The notes beneath the pieces are model-generated. The model ran no database searches. It was not told the origin of the DNA and saw only the letters and a list, made by a program, of their open reading frames with translations. Shown here in pieces: positions 9,250 to 19,599 of a DNA stretch of 64,000 bases (position 1 is the first letter of the stretch; the number at the start of each line of letters is the position of its first letter). This stretch comes from Ariolimax columbianus (Eukaryota > Mollusca > Gastropoda > Stylommatophora > Arionidae): contig JAVGWX010000003.1 in the NCBI GenBank assembly GCA_036924085.1, positions 125,353,474 through 125,417,473 on the forward strand, given 5' to 3'. A program made the translations under genes and the position numbers.

Positions 9250-11573
9250 GGTTCTTCTTCGGTGTTTGGCCTGAAAAGGAAGTTGTAGTTTGCAGCGAGG
9301 CTGCGATATCTACGCCTTTCGGCACAGCACATCTGGTTTCAGCTGTCTTTTTTTGCCGGGTTTGTCTCCCCACTGCGATCCCTTTTTTCTTTGCCAGATT
9401 GCACTAGTGCAGTCTGTATCCAGGGCCGTTTTTTGGAGGTGGAATAGGGTCTTGATCTGCTACAGTTCGCTGACCCCAATGCAAGCAGCAAGCTCTGGTT
9501 CACTGACCATGTTGCATGCAGCCAGCTATGAGTCACTGACCCTGTTGAAAGCAGCCAGCTATGAGTCGCTGACCCTGACGCAAGCAGCCAGCTATGAGTC
9601 ACCGACCCTGATGCAAGCAGCCAGTTATGAGTCACCGACCATGACGCAAGCAGCCAGCTTTAAGTCACCGACCTTGACGGGAGCAGCCATCTATGAGTCA
9701 CCGACCCTGATAGAAGCAACCAGCTCTGGTTCTCTGACCCTGATGCAAACACCCAGCTATGAATCGCTGACCCTGATGCAAGCAGCCAGCTATGAGTCAC
9801 TGACCCTGCTGAGAGCAGCCAGCTATTAGTCGCTGACCCTGATTCAAGCAGCCAGCTATGAGTCACTGACGTTGATGCAAGCAGCCCGCTATGAGTCTCT
9901 GACCCTGATGCAAGCAGCCAGTTATGAGTCGCTGACCGTGATGCAAGCAGCCAGTTATGAGTCGCTGACCCTGATGCAAGCAACCAGCTCTGGTTCTCTG
10001 ACCCTCATGCAAGTAGCTAGTTTTGAGTCACTGACGCTGATGCAAGCAGCCAGCTATGAGTCGCTGAACCCTGATGCAAGCAGCCAGCTATGAGTCACCG
10101 ACCCTGATGCAAGCAACCAGCTATGAGTCGCTGACGCTGATGCAAGCAGCCCGATATGAGTCGCTGATGAAAGAAGCCCGCTATGAGTCGCTGACGCTGA
10201 TGCAAGCAGCCCGCTATGAGTCGCTGACGCTGATGCAAGCAGCCCGCTATGAGTCGCTGATGCAAGCAGCCCGCTATGAGTCGCTGACGCTAATGCAAGC
10301 AGCCAGTTATGAGTCGCTGACCGTGGTGCATGCAACCAGCTCTGGTTCTCTGACCCTCATGCAAGCAGCCCGCTTTGAGTCGCTGACGCTGATGCAAGCA
10401 GGCTGCTATGAGTCGCTGACCCTGAAGCAAGCTGCCAGCTATGAGTCGCTGACGCTGATGCAAGAAGCCCGCTATGAGTCGCTGACGCTGATGCAAGCAG
10501 CCCGCTATGAGTCGCTGACACTGATGCAAACACCCAGCTATGAGTCGCTGACCCTGATGCAAGCAGCCAGCTATGAGTCGCTGACCCTGATGCAAGCAGC
10601 CAGTTAGGAGTCGCTGACCCTGATGCAAGCAGCCATTTATGAGTCGCTGACCCTGATGCAAGTAGCCCGCTATGAGTCGCTGACGCTGATGCAAGTAGCC
10701 CGCTATGAGTCGCTGACCCTGATGCAAGTAGCTAGTTTTGAGTCACTGACCCTGATGCAAGCAGCCCGCTATGAGTCCCTGACTCTGATGCAAGCAGCCA
10801 GTTATGAGTCGCTCACCCTGATGCAAGCAACCAGCTCTGGTTCTCTGACCCTCATGCAAGCAGCCCGCTATGAGTCGCTGACGCTGAGGCAAGCAGCCCG
10901 CTATGAGTCGCTGACCCTCATGCAAGCAGCCAGCTATGAGTCGCTGACGCTGATGCAAGCAGCCTGCTATGAGTCGCTGACGCTGATGCAAGCAGCCGAT
11001 GTGAGTCGCTGACGCTGATGCAAGCAGCCCGCTATGAGTCGCTGACGCTGATGCAAGCAGCCCATTGTGAGTCGCTGACGCTAATGCAAGCAGCCCGCTA
11101 TGAGTCGCTGACGCTGATGCAAGCAGCCCGCTATGAGTCGCTGACGCTGATGCAAGTAGCTAGTTATGAGTCGCTGACCCTGATGCAAGCAGCCCGCTGT
11201 GAGTCGCTGACGCTGATGCAAGTAGCTCGCTATGAGACGCAGATGCAAGCAGCTCGTTATGAGTCGCTGACGCAGATGCAAGCAGCCCGCTATGAGTCGC
11301 TGACGCTGATGCAAGCAGCCCGCTATGAGTCGCTGACGCTGATGCAAGCAGCCAGCTATGAGTCGCTGACCCTGATGCAAGCAGCCAGCTATGAGTCACT
11401 GACCCTGCTGCAAACAGCCAGTTATGGGTTGCTGACCCTGATGCAAGCAGCAGGTTATGAGTCGCTGACCCTGATGCAAGGAGCCAGCTATGAGTCACTG
11501 ACGCTGATGCAAGCAGCCAGCTATGAGTCACTGACTGCTAAAAGCTCATTCACCGTGCTGCATATTCTGTCCT
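9250..11573 (-). mobile_element. SINE-B2: composite SINE with giant internal VNTR
   Basis: The minus-strand element reads, from its 5' end on the right: head (about 11546-11573, resembling 'ctgctcagcatcttgatccc' of other SINE-B copies), a 33-bp tandem array (9466-11545), body (9290-9465, with the shared 'gcgatatctacgcctttcgg' block), and a GAA-type tail near 9250-9260. Short SINE-B copies such as 60310-60661 have the same order but only about two 33-bp units. The array is therefore an expansion of a module already in the SINE and not a separate minisatellite beside it. Its 3' end resembles that of the copy at 18670-19595 and differs from the short copies, so I treat these two as a subfamily (B2). 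Confidence 0.82.
9466..11545. repeat. 33-bp VNTR of SINE-B2, about 63 copies
   Basis: Unit close to 'gctgaccctgatgcaagcag' plus 'ccagctatgagtc', 33 bp in all. Variant units recur (cccgctatgag, ccagctctggttc, gctagttttgag), partly in the same order, which suggests block duplications. Open frames of 11-residue repeats (LMQAASYESLT) on the plus strand follow from the period. Occasional shorter units (about 10165, 10255, 11005, 11235) break frames. Confidence 0.93.
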
Positions 11574-12880
11574 AGTTAATGGGTTGACATGCCTTTCGTG
11601 TATTTCCTGTTCAGTTTTTTTATGTTGCTAAACCAGTTCTTGCAGTTTCCTTTCGCTGATGGCTTCCGTGGCTTCTTTTCCCGAATAAATGTATGTGCAT
11701 TCCAATTACTACGTGAACGTCACATTTTTATTTGTTATTATTTCCATCTTTTTTGTCTAGTTATGCAATTAGATGTCGCTGGGAGGTGCAATATTCATGC
11801 ATGTGCCATCTGTATGATCGTTTGTTATTTTCTATCCATGCCTCTGTAGTATTTTTTGACACCTTTTTTTTCCTGACCTTCCACTGGTTCTTGGTTTTTA
11901 GTCTCATGTCTGGTAAGTTTTGGCGCATTCTCGTCATATGTCCAAATCACAATAGTTCTTTGTCTATCAATATATACCATGCGTAGCCTTGTTCACTTTT
12001 TCGGTTGTATTTCTTCGTGTCTCTGCTATGGGCAATGGCTGCTTTTCGCAATAACTCTCATGATACGTTGTAATCACTCGATCTTGAACATTGGTCTGTC
12101 ACTGATAAAAGATATAGGGGTATGATTATAACATTGATCGTTGTTTGTATCGATTCGTATTTCACAGTTAGAGACAAATTTAACACGTTTTCACTGGCGT
12201 TAAATCTCTCTTCCTATTTATTTCAAAGACACAGTCCATTATAGTGTTTCTAATGGTATATATATTCATGAATTATAATTTAGTTTCTTCTTTCCTTTAT
12301 CGTCTCGTGCGCTTTTCTTCGGGCTTTTTAAGTCAGTATTTGCATATATTTCATTGGGTTATGTGAGCTCAACTTTATATATCGCTTAAACAAAATATGT
12401 TATATTTATACATTGTATATGGCCCCTCTTCTTATACATGTTTCTGTTGTTATGCATTCATACATCATATCCTACTTCCTTCTTGATCTTTCCAGGAATT
12501 CCCTGTTATATCTAAACATGCGAAGTTACACCTGTGTTTTTGTTAAAACATGTCAGTCATGAATTGACTTATCGTCTGTTCCGGTAACAGAACAGACACA
12601 GGTTTCCGGTCCAGATAAGCTGATCGTGTGAAGATACCTGGTTCCCGTTCTGCAACGATTGTTGGCACACGTTTTCAAGGAAAGTAAACAGATATTATCA
12701 CCAGAATCAATGTTTGCTCCATATTAGTCTGGGACAACGACTACAATCCGCCTCCTTTTCGAAAGCCTTCGATTTATGCTCTCACTAGCTGGGGTGTCCA
12801 GCGTTGTCCGGAATAATTATGAAAGTAGTTTATTATTTAAACCAATTCCCCACCCGTTATATCCCCATTGAACTCCATAC
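11574..12880. other. No gene recognised; T-rich spacer
   Basis: T-rich DNA with no convincing exon, domain or repeat. Open frames here are F/L/S-rich and start in T-runs. Confidence 0.45.
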
Positions 12881-12889
12881 CTGCTCTTT

Positions 12890-15040
12890 AGCACGCCATC
12901 TTTTCGCCCCTCATCCCACCAATCTCTCCATCCATTTCTTCCCTTCTCAACCTGCCGATCTCTACGCCCCTCATCCCACCAATCTCTCCATCCATTTCTT
13001 CCCTTCTCAACCTGCCGATCTCTTTCCCTCATCCCACAAATCTCTCCATCCATTTCTTCCTTTCTCAACCTGCCGATCTCTACGCCCCTCATCCCACCAA
13101 TCTCTCCATCCATTTCTTCCCTTCTCAACCTGCCGATCTCTTTCCCTCATCCCACCAATCTCTCCATCCATTTCTTCCCTTCTCAACCTGCCGATCTCTA
13201 CGCCCCTCATCCCACCAATCTCTCCATCCATTTCTTCCCTTCTCAACCTGCCGATCTCTTTCCCTCATCCCACCAATCTCTCCATCCATTTCTTCCCTTC
13301 TCAACCTGCCGATCTCTACGCCCCTCATCCCACCAATCTCTCCATCCATTTCTTCCCTTCTCAACCTGCCGATCTCTTTCCCTCATCCCACCAATCTCTC
13401 CATCCATTTCTTCCCTTCTCAACCTGCCGATCTCTTTCCCTCATCCCACCAATCTCTCCATCCATTTCTTCCCTTCTCAACCTGCCGATCTCTACGCCCC
13501 TCATCCCACCAATCTCTCCATCCATTTCTTCCCTTCTCAACCTGCCGATCTCTACGCCCCTCATCCCACCAATCTCTCCATCCATTTCTTCCCTTCTCAA
13601 CCTGCCGATCTCTTTCCCTCATCCCACCAATCTCTCCATCCATTTCTTCCCTTCTCAACCTGCCGATCTCTACGCCCCTCATCCCACCAATCTCTCCATC
13701 CATTTCTTCCCTTCTCAACCTGCCGTCTCTTCCCCTCATCCCACCAATCTCTCCATCCATTTCTTCCCTTCTCAACCTGCCGATCTCTTTCCCTCATCCC
13801 ACCAATCTCTCCATCCATTTCTTCCCTTCTCAACCTGCCGATCTCTTTCCCTCATCCCACCAATCTCTCCATCCATTTCTTCCCTTCTCAACCTGCCGAT
13901 CTCTACGCCCCTCATCCCACCAATCTCTCCATCCATTTCTTCCCTTCTCAACCTGCCGATCTCTTCCCCTCATCCCACCAATCTCTCCATCCATTTCTTC
14001 CCTTCTCAACCTGCCGATCTCTTTCCCTCATCCCACCAATCTATCCATCCATTTCTTCCCTTCTCAACCTGCCGATCTCTTTCCCTCATCCCACCAATCT
14101 CTCCATCCATTTCTTCCCTTCTCAACCTGCCGATCTCTTTCCCTCATCCCACCAATCTCTCCATCCATTTCTTCCCTTCTCAACCTGCCGATCTCTTTCC
14201 CTCATCCCACCAATCTCTCCATCCATTTCTTCCCTTCTCAACCTGCCGATCTCTACGCCCCTCATCCCACCAATCTCTCCATCCATTTCTTCCCTTCTCA
14301 ACCTGCCGATCTCTTTCCCTCATCCCACCAATCTCTCCATCCATTTCTTCCCTTCTCAACCTGCCGATCTCTTTCCCTCATCCCACCAATCTCTCCATCC
14401 ATTTCTTCCCTTCTCAACCTGCCGATCTCTACGCCCCTCATCCCACCAATCTCTCCATCCATTTCTTCCCTTCTCAACCTGCCGATCTCTACGCCCCTCA
14501 TCCCACCAATCTCTCCATCCATTTCTTCCCTTCTCAACCTGCCGATCTCTTTCCCTCATCCCACCAATCTCTCCATCCATTTCTTCCCTTCTCAACCTGC
14601 CGATCTCTACGCCCCTCATCCCACCAATCTCTCCATCCATTTCTTCCCTTCTCAACCTGCCGATCTCTTTCCCTCATCCCACCAATCTCTCCATCCATTT
14701 CTTCCCTTCTCAACCTGCCGATCTCTTTCCCTCATCCCACCAATCTCTCCATCCATTTCTTCCCTTCTCAACCTGCCGATCTCTACGCCCCTCATCCCAC
14801 CAATCTCTCCATCCATTTCTTCCCTTCTCAACCTGCCGATCTCTACGCCCCTCATCCCACCAATCTCTCCATCCATTTCTTCCCTTCTCAACCTGCCGAT
14901 CTCTACGCCCCTCATCCCACCAATCTCTCCATCCATTTCTTCCCTTCTCAACCTGCCGATCTCTTTCCCTCATCCCACCAATCTCTCCATCCATTTCTTC
15001 CCTTCTCAACCTGCCGATCTCTTTCCCTCATCCCACCAAC
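12890..15040. repeat. 58/60-bp minisatellite, about 37 copies, two variants
   Basis: The core 'ccaccaatctctccatccat' plus 'ttcttcccttctcaacctgc' is nearly invariant. A linker alternates between 'gatctctacgcccctcatc' (60-bp unit) and 'gatctctttccctcatc' (58-bp unit), with two rarer linkers near 13725 and 13961. The low divergence between cores points to recent expansion or homogenisation. The strand is pyrimidine-rich and lacks stops, so a 748-codon frame crosses it in shifting registers. I reject that frame as a gene. The right end abuts a CR1 3' end. Confidence 0.95.
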
Positions 15041-15197
15041 CGGTAGCTAGTAGTGGAGGCAGGGCAATTAATGCATTTAAGAATAGATTGGATGCGCATA
15101 GCTTTTAGAGAAAGGAAATGTACAAAAAACTGGTTGTTTACAGACTCTGCAGATTCTTTTAAACCAGTATAAAGACGTTAAGTTAAATTAAGATGCA
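15041..15197 (+). mobile_element. CR1/L2-like LINE, 3' end only
   Basis: Matches the 3' end of the LINE seen complete in reverse at 41398-42740: 'tttaagaatagattggatgc', 'aactggttgtttacagactc', then 'aaaccagtataaagacgtta' and a TTAAGTTAAA tail. Only about 155 bp are present. It begins exactly where the 58/60-bp array stops. Confidence 0.8.
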
Positions 15198-15841
15198 GGG
15201 TTATTTTCTATGTTACTTTGTTGAACATAGCCAGACTGACAGAGTCCATGCACAGCCATGCATTTGCATACATGATAAGCAAACCTTCTGTTCTGGCTAT
15301 TTTTATTGGTTCCGAGTTAATAAGATCACCAATTGGGCTATATCGTGACTTATTAGCTACATCTAAAAGTTTCCTTACTGAAATTCATTTTCTTCAAGTT
15401 TACGTTGCTTCCAGCGAATGTACTCTTCTTTCAACCGCAGTCATGTTTGGTTATATTGAAACGCAAAAGCCATTGTGTGAATTTCTGTGTGTCTCTGTTT
15501 GTCATTTCGTATCCTTTCTGTCAATAGGCCAACGTTCACATTTTTTTAGTGCGTTGGATATGGTAAAGCAGAAAAGCAAATTAATTTGAGTCGAGAGGAA
15601 AAAACAATTGTACAATTGTAGGACTAGAACACAGATAATATTCATGATAGACATTTAGTAGATGAAAGGGATTATTCTGTATATAAAAAAATTGGAGGTG
15701 TTTTGGATGGGGGAGGGATAAAGAGCGAAGCCACATAGATAAGAGACACAACTAATTATACAACGTATGCTGCAATTTACGGATTAGTTCTTCTGAACGA
15801 CATAATAAGTGTCCTGCCTAAGTTACTAAGTCAATTTATAT
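15198..15841. other. No recognisable feature
   Basis: No exon or repeat was recognised. A frame of 123 codons (15218-15589) has no features that I recognise. Confidence 0.4.
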
Positions 15842-15868
15842 ACACACGCACACACACACACACACACA
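15842..15868. repeat. CA microsatellite
   Basis: (AC)n tract directly left of the mariner foldback. Confidence 0.85.
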
Positions 15869-16443
15869 CGAGGCGTGTTCAAATGAAGCCGGACCAAACT
15901 GCAACAAGTGAACATACGTACGATGCGCACGATGACATCACTTCTAGTGTAAACAGCATATACCAATCGTCAATTTTGTAAAATGTTATTATCAACCGAC
16001 TCACAGTTTCCTCAGCAGACCGTTGAAAACATGGCGGGTGTGATACGGTATCCGCCCAGAGTTGATCAGCGAGCGGTGATTCGGTTTATAAAAGTCTGAA
16101 GGATGACGACCAGTTGACATTCCTTGTAGAATGCAAGCAGTGTACAGGGACAAAAGTGTGACGAAGAAAACAGTGAACAATTGGGCAACGATGTTTAAAG
16201 AAGAACGTGAGTTAACGAAAGATCTTCCGAAACGAGGTCAGGCGCATATTGTTGAGTTATCTCACGTCCTTCTTTAAACATTGTATCACACCCGCCATGT
16301 TTGCAACGGTCCGCCAAGGAAACTATGAGTCGGAGGATAATGACATTTTGCAAACTTGACGGTTGGTATGTGCTGTCATCATGCGTATCGTACGTATGTT
16401 CACTTGTTGCAATTTGTTTCGGTTTCAATTGAACACGCCTCGT
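15869..16443. mobile_element. Mariner foldback: inverted duplication of 5' end
   Basis: The left part (15869-16260) matches the 5' end of the mariner at 25234: terminal 'cgaggcgtgttcaaatgaa', leader, and the start of the transposase (atggcgggtgtgatacgg). The right part (16261-16443) is the reverse complement of the same 5' end, so both ends carry the 5' terminal sequence and the true 3' end is missing. The transposase start has stops. It sits between two CA tracts (15842-15868 and about 16464-16500). It may have been mobile in trans because both termini are mariner ends. Confidence 0.85.
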
Positions 16444-16463
16444 AGATATATATAAAATACACA

Positions 16464-16465
16464 CG

Positions 16466-16500
<35 letters not shown>
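16464..16500. repeat. CA microsatellite
   Basis: Uninterrupted (AC)n tract right of the foldback. Confidence 0.9.
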
Positions 16501-16503
<3 letters not shown>

Positions 16504-16599
16504 CTGTAGTACCCGACTTCGCACGACAAATAACATAATTTTCAGATCAGATGGAATTAGCAGAATTCTTGGAATGAAAACATGTTCCCCTCTGTGTGC

Positions 16600-17312
16600 T
16601 CATTTCAAGATTGGTATACTCCGCAGCATTTACCACTGGGAGACGCTGCAGCAACTTCAACGAAGCCAGTGCCTTGAGACAAGCAGCTGAAACCATTATA
16701 GACCATAAGGAGCAGGCAGAAAAGCAAGTGGTCATTTTCAGACGCCCTCGCAGTGCTAATGGCGCTCAAGAACCAGCACAAAAATGAACTTGGTGCTCTG
16801 GCAGACTCGCTCGAACGCTTGTCCCAGTGCTTCAAAAAAAAGCAGTTCAGTGGTTACCAGCCCACTGTGGCATTCCAGGCAACGAGGAGGCAGACAGACT
16901 TGCCAGAGAGGGAGGAATGCTGCAGCAGAGTGGTACAGAAATCACATACAATGAGACAAAAGCATTCATCAGGGCAACATACAGCGCAAAATGGAAAAAA
17001 GACCCTCCTGGCCACATAGAAAACGATGCCTACCATCAACTCTCCATGCGAAACCAGGTGATAATTCTCCGGCTACGCACAGGTCACAACAGACGTTGAT
17101 GCCATTTGTACAACAAGGTCAATATTGGCACTACAGACCTTTACCGTCCTGTCCACTGTATACCGACAAAAGAAGTAGCATTTGGCAACAGCCAATGTCC
17201 TTCCACGAGAATCTGTACTGAACCGTACAGAATCTTGAGTCGACTGCTGCCTTTTGTTAGAGTCATTGAAGTTGAGGTCCGAAGACGAACGAGGTAGAAG
17301 AAGAAGAAGATT
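16600..17312 (+). mobile_element. LINE-I3, 5'-truncated RNase H end
   Basis: The plus-strand frame at 16827-17099 reads VQWLPAHCGIPGNEEADRLA (last RNase H motif, with the catalytic Asp of EADRLA), then AYHQLSMRNQVIILRLRTGH. This parallels LINE-I1 (VQWVPSHCNIQGNEEADRLA and VVVFRLRTGHNRLRYHLF) but is clearly diverged, so I treat it as a third related family. Earlier parts (16600-16830) are frameshifted. It ends in (GAA)n at 17294-17312. It has no RT domain. Confidence 0.78.
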
Positions 17313-17498
17313 TCGAGATTGTGGTCTCAATTACACAAAACTCTTCCTCCTTTAATCCGCCCATCTCTCATAACCATCATGTCTGCCCTGCCGGTTGGAA
17401 TTTGCGATGAAGGATCGCCACTTTCTCATCACCTGTGGGGGTCATCAGTTTCTCCGTCGATCATCTCCTATGGCATTCCTTCAAGATATTCAACATTT

Positions 17499-17503
<5 letters not shown>

Positions 17504-17568
<65 letters not shown>
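17504..17568. repeat. CT microsatellite
   Basis: Perfect (CT)n of about 65 bp. It produces poly-Leu/Ser frames on the plus strand. Confidence 0.97.
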
Positions 17569-17570
<2 letters not shown>

Positions 17571-17934
17571 ATTTACTGCGATTCTGTCCGTTGTGTCACC
17601 AGTGTTCTAACCTTCCTCTTTTCATGAGGGGCCCGGAAAAAAATGACTGCTTTGGCCTGATTTTGCCGTAAGCTGTCTTTCCGTCTGTGCCCCTTCTAGC
17701 ACCATTTTATTAGTCTTCCTTCCTGTCCATGGAATTCTCAAAATACTGCATATCTCTACCACACCATAACTGCCCATCCCTCCACCACTGGAAAATGTTT
17801 TCGTTCCAAGGATTTCGCTAACTCCATGCGAACTGAAAATTATGTTACTTCCCGTAAAAAAAAATTTTAACACACGCAATTCGGTAGTAAATTCAAATGA
17901 TCTTTTGAAAAAAAAGTCAAACGATAGGGGATTT

Positions 17935-18190
17935 GATCTTATGCCCTTCTTGTCAATATACAGGCATCGAAACAACTCAGCAACGCTGTCGTCTCTAAAT
18001 TATGTAAATAAATCGGTAACAGTGTTGCCTGAGATTTAAATTTCATATTTAATATGCATAATCTTTTGCCCAAAACTCGTGAAATATGTAGGTCTGATTT
18101 ACAAATCGTGCATAGAATGTTCATTGAAAATTTCAGTTCGATGTGACTTTCCGTTCCCGAGTTATGGCGTAATCAGACACACAAAGGCAC
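17935..18190 (+). repeat. Unclassified dispersed repeat, copy 1
   Basis: The part from about 18110 to 18180 ('gaatgttcattgaaaatttc', then 'cgagttatggcgtaatcaga') matches 53629-53697 ('gaatgttcagtaaaatttca', then 'tgagttatgacatcttcaga'). Outer limits are uncertain. I see no coding capacity or terminal structure. Confidence 0.55.
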
Positions 18191-18250
18191 ACACACACAC
18201 ACACATACACACATACACAAACGCACGCACACACACACACATACACACAT
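18186..18250. repeat. CA microsatellite, interrupted
   Basis: (CA)n with CATACA interruptions, directly following the dispersed repeat. Confidence 0.85.
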
Positions 18251-18296
18251 ATTGGTTAGTAAGAAATGGAGCTAAAAGGTTAACACCACATATAAG

Positions 18297-18575
18297 TAAA
18301 AGTACAGATCCCGACAGACCCTGATTTCACGCCATTGTGGCATATTGGAAATATGTTAGTCTCATATTTGTTTTGACCAACGGCAGACTACAGGTCATGT
18401 GGTACTCCGGCCGGCATTACTTTCCCAGATTATGCTTGTACCCATTTTTGTAGGCTGAGTGGACATCAGAAACCATTTTGCGATCGGGACAAACCCCCTC
18501 ACAAACTGAGGACCGAACCCCAACCCCAATCGCTCAGTTGGGAAGCCAGTGCACTACCATTGCATTTTATCGGCT
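18297..18575 (-). mobile_element. SINE-C, tRNA-like, copy 1
   Basis: Shares 'tggcatattggaaatatg', 'cttgaccaa...actac' and 'ttactttcccagatta' with 38598-38852, in the same order and spacing. The right end, which is the 5' end on the minus strand, holds tRNA-like sequence ('gaaccccaaccccaatc' ... 'agccagtgcactacca'). Strongly diverged. Confidence 0.65.
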
Positions 18576-18627
18576 TCAAAATCGCATATGCTTGGCTAGA
18601 TAGGCGAGAATGTGTGTATGGGAGCGT

Positions 18628-18644
18628 GGGGGGGGGGGGGGATT
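18628..18644. repeat. Poly-G run
   Basis: Run of about twelve G just before the SINE-B2 element. Confidence 0.8.
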
Positions 18645-18669
18645 ATACTATGGGGTGGTAAGGTTAACG

Positions 18670-19595
18670 TCAAGGAAGGTCATGTGAAAGTGACTCATTG
18701 CTGTCTGTTTGCATCGAGGTCAGTGACTCATTACTGGCTTGTTGCATCAGGGTCAATGACTCATTGCTGACTGCTTCCATCAGGGTAAGTGACTCATTGC
18801 TGGCTGCTTGCATCAGGGTCAGTGACTCATACATGACGTTTGTAGCAGGGTAGGTGACGCATTGCTGGCTGCTTGCATCGAGGTCAGTGACTCATTACTG
18901 GCTTGTTGCATCAGGGTCAATGTCTCATTGCTGACTGTTTCCATCAGGGTAAGTGACTCATTGCTGGCTGCTTGCATCAGGGTCAGTGACTCATACATGG
19001 CGTTTGTAGCAGGGTAGGTGACGCATTGCTGGCTGCTTGTATCAGTGTCAGTGACTCTTAGCTGCTGCTTGTATCAGGGTCAGTAGGGTCAGTGACTCAT
19101 AGCTGGCTGATTGTAGCAAGATCAGTGACTCATTGCTGACTGCTTGTATTAGGGTCAATGACTCATTGATGGCTGCTTGTATCAGGGTCAGGGACTCATT
19201 GATGGCTGCTTGTATCAGGGTCAGGGACTCATTGCTGGCTGTTTCATCAGGGGCAGGGACTCATTGCTGGCTGTTTGTATCAGGGTCAGGGACATTGCTG
19301 GCTGTTTGCATCAGGGTCAGGGACTCATTGCTGGCTGCTTGCATCAGAGCCAGCGAACTATAGATGACCAAACCCTATTCCGCCTCCTAGGGGCCGCCAC
19401 TGGAAACAGTCTAAACTAGTGTAGTCTGGCTAGGAGGTTATCCATTGTGGGGAAACCAAACCCTGTACCGAAAAAATCCAAATGAAGTAGGATGTGTCGG
19501 ACCGAAAGGCGCAGATATCGCAGCTTCGCTGTAAACTACAACATGACGTCCATTTCATGACGACGCCTAAGCAAAATAACAAGAAGAATTCACGT
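18670..19595 (+). mobile_element. SINE-B2 with internal VNTR, second locus
   Basis: About twenty 33-bp units near 'gtcagtgactcattgctggc' plus 'tgcttgcatcagg' (18690-19345) are followed by the SINE-B body: 'agccagcgaactatagatg', 'ttccgcctcctag', 'gtaggatgtgtcggaccgaa' and 'gcagatatcgcag' (to about 19540). A tail with AAGAAGAA follows. The first half of the array is a duplicated block of five units: the marker 'cattactgg' recurs at 18729 and 18893, 164 bp apart. The 5' head is poorly preserved. The body matches the reverse-orientation element at 9250-11573. Confidence 0.8.
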
Positions 19596-19599
19596 CTGT

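Noticed and set aside
9290..11575. Series of plus-strand and minus-strand frames with 11-residue repeats
   Set aside because: They come from the 33-bp VNTR inside SINE-B2. Shorter units break the frame several times.
12804..15050. 748-codon plus-strand open frame
   Set aside because: It is the stop-free pyrimidine strand of a 58/60-bp minisatellite. The translation changes register at each 58-bp unit, and frames on the other strand are open too.
17319..17671. Leu/Ser-rich membrane-like proteins
   Set aside because: They are translations of a perfect (CT)n microsatellite.
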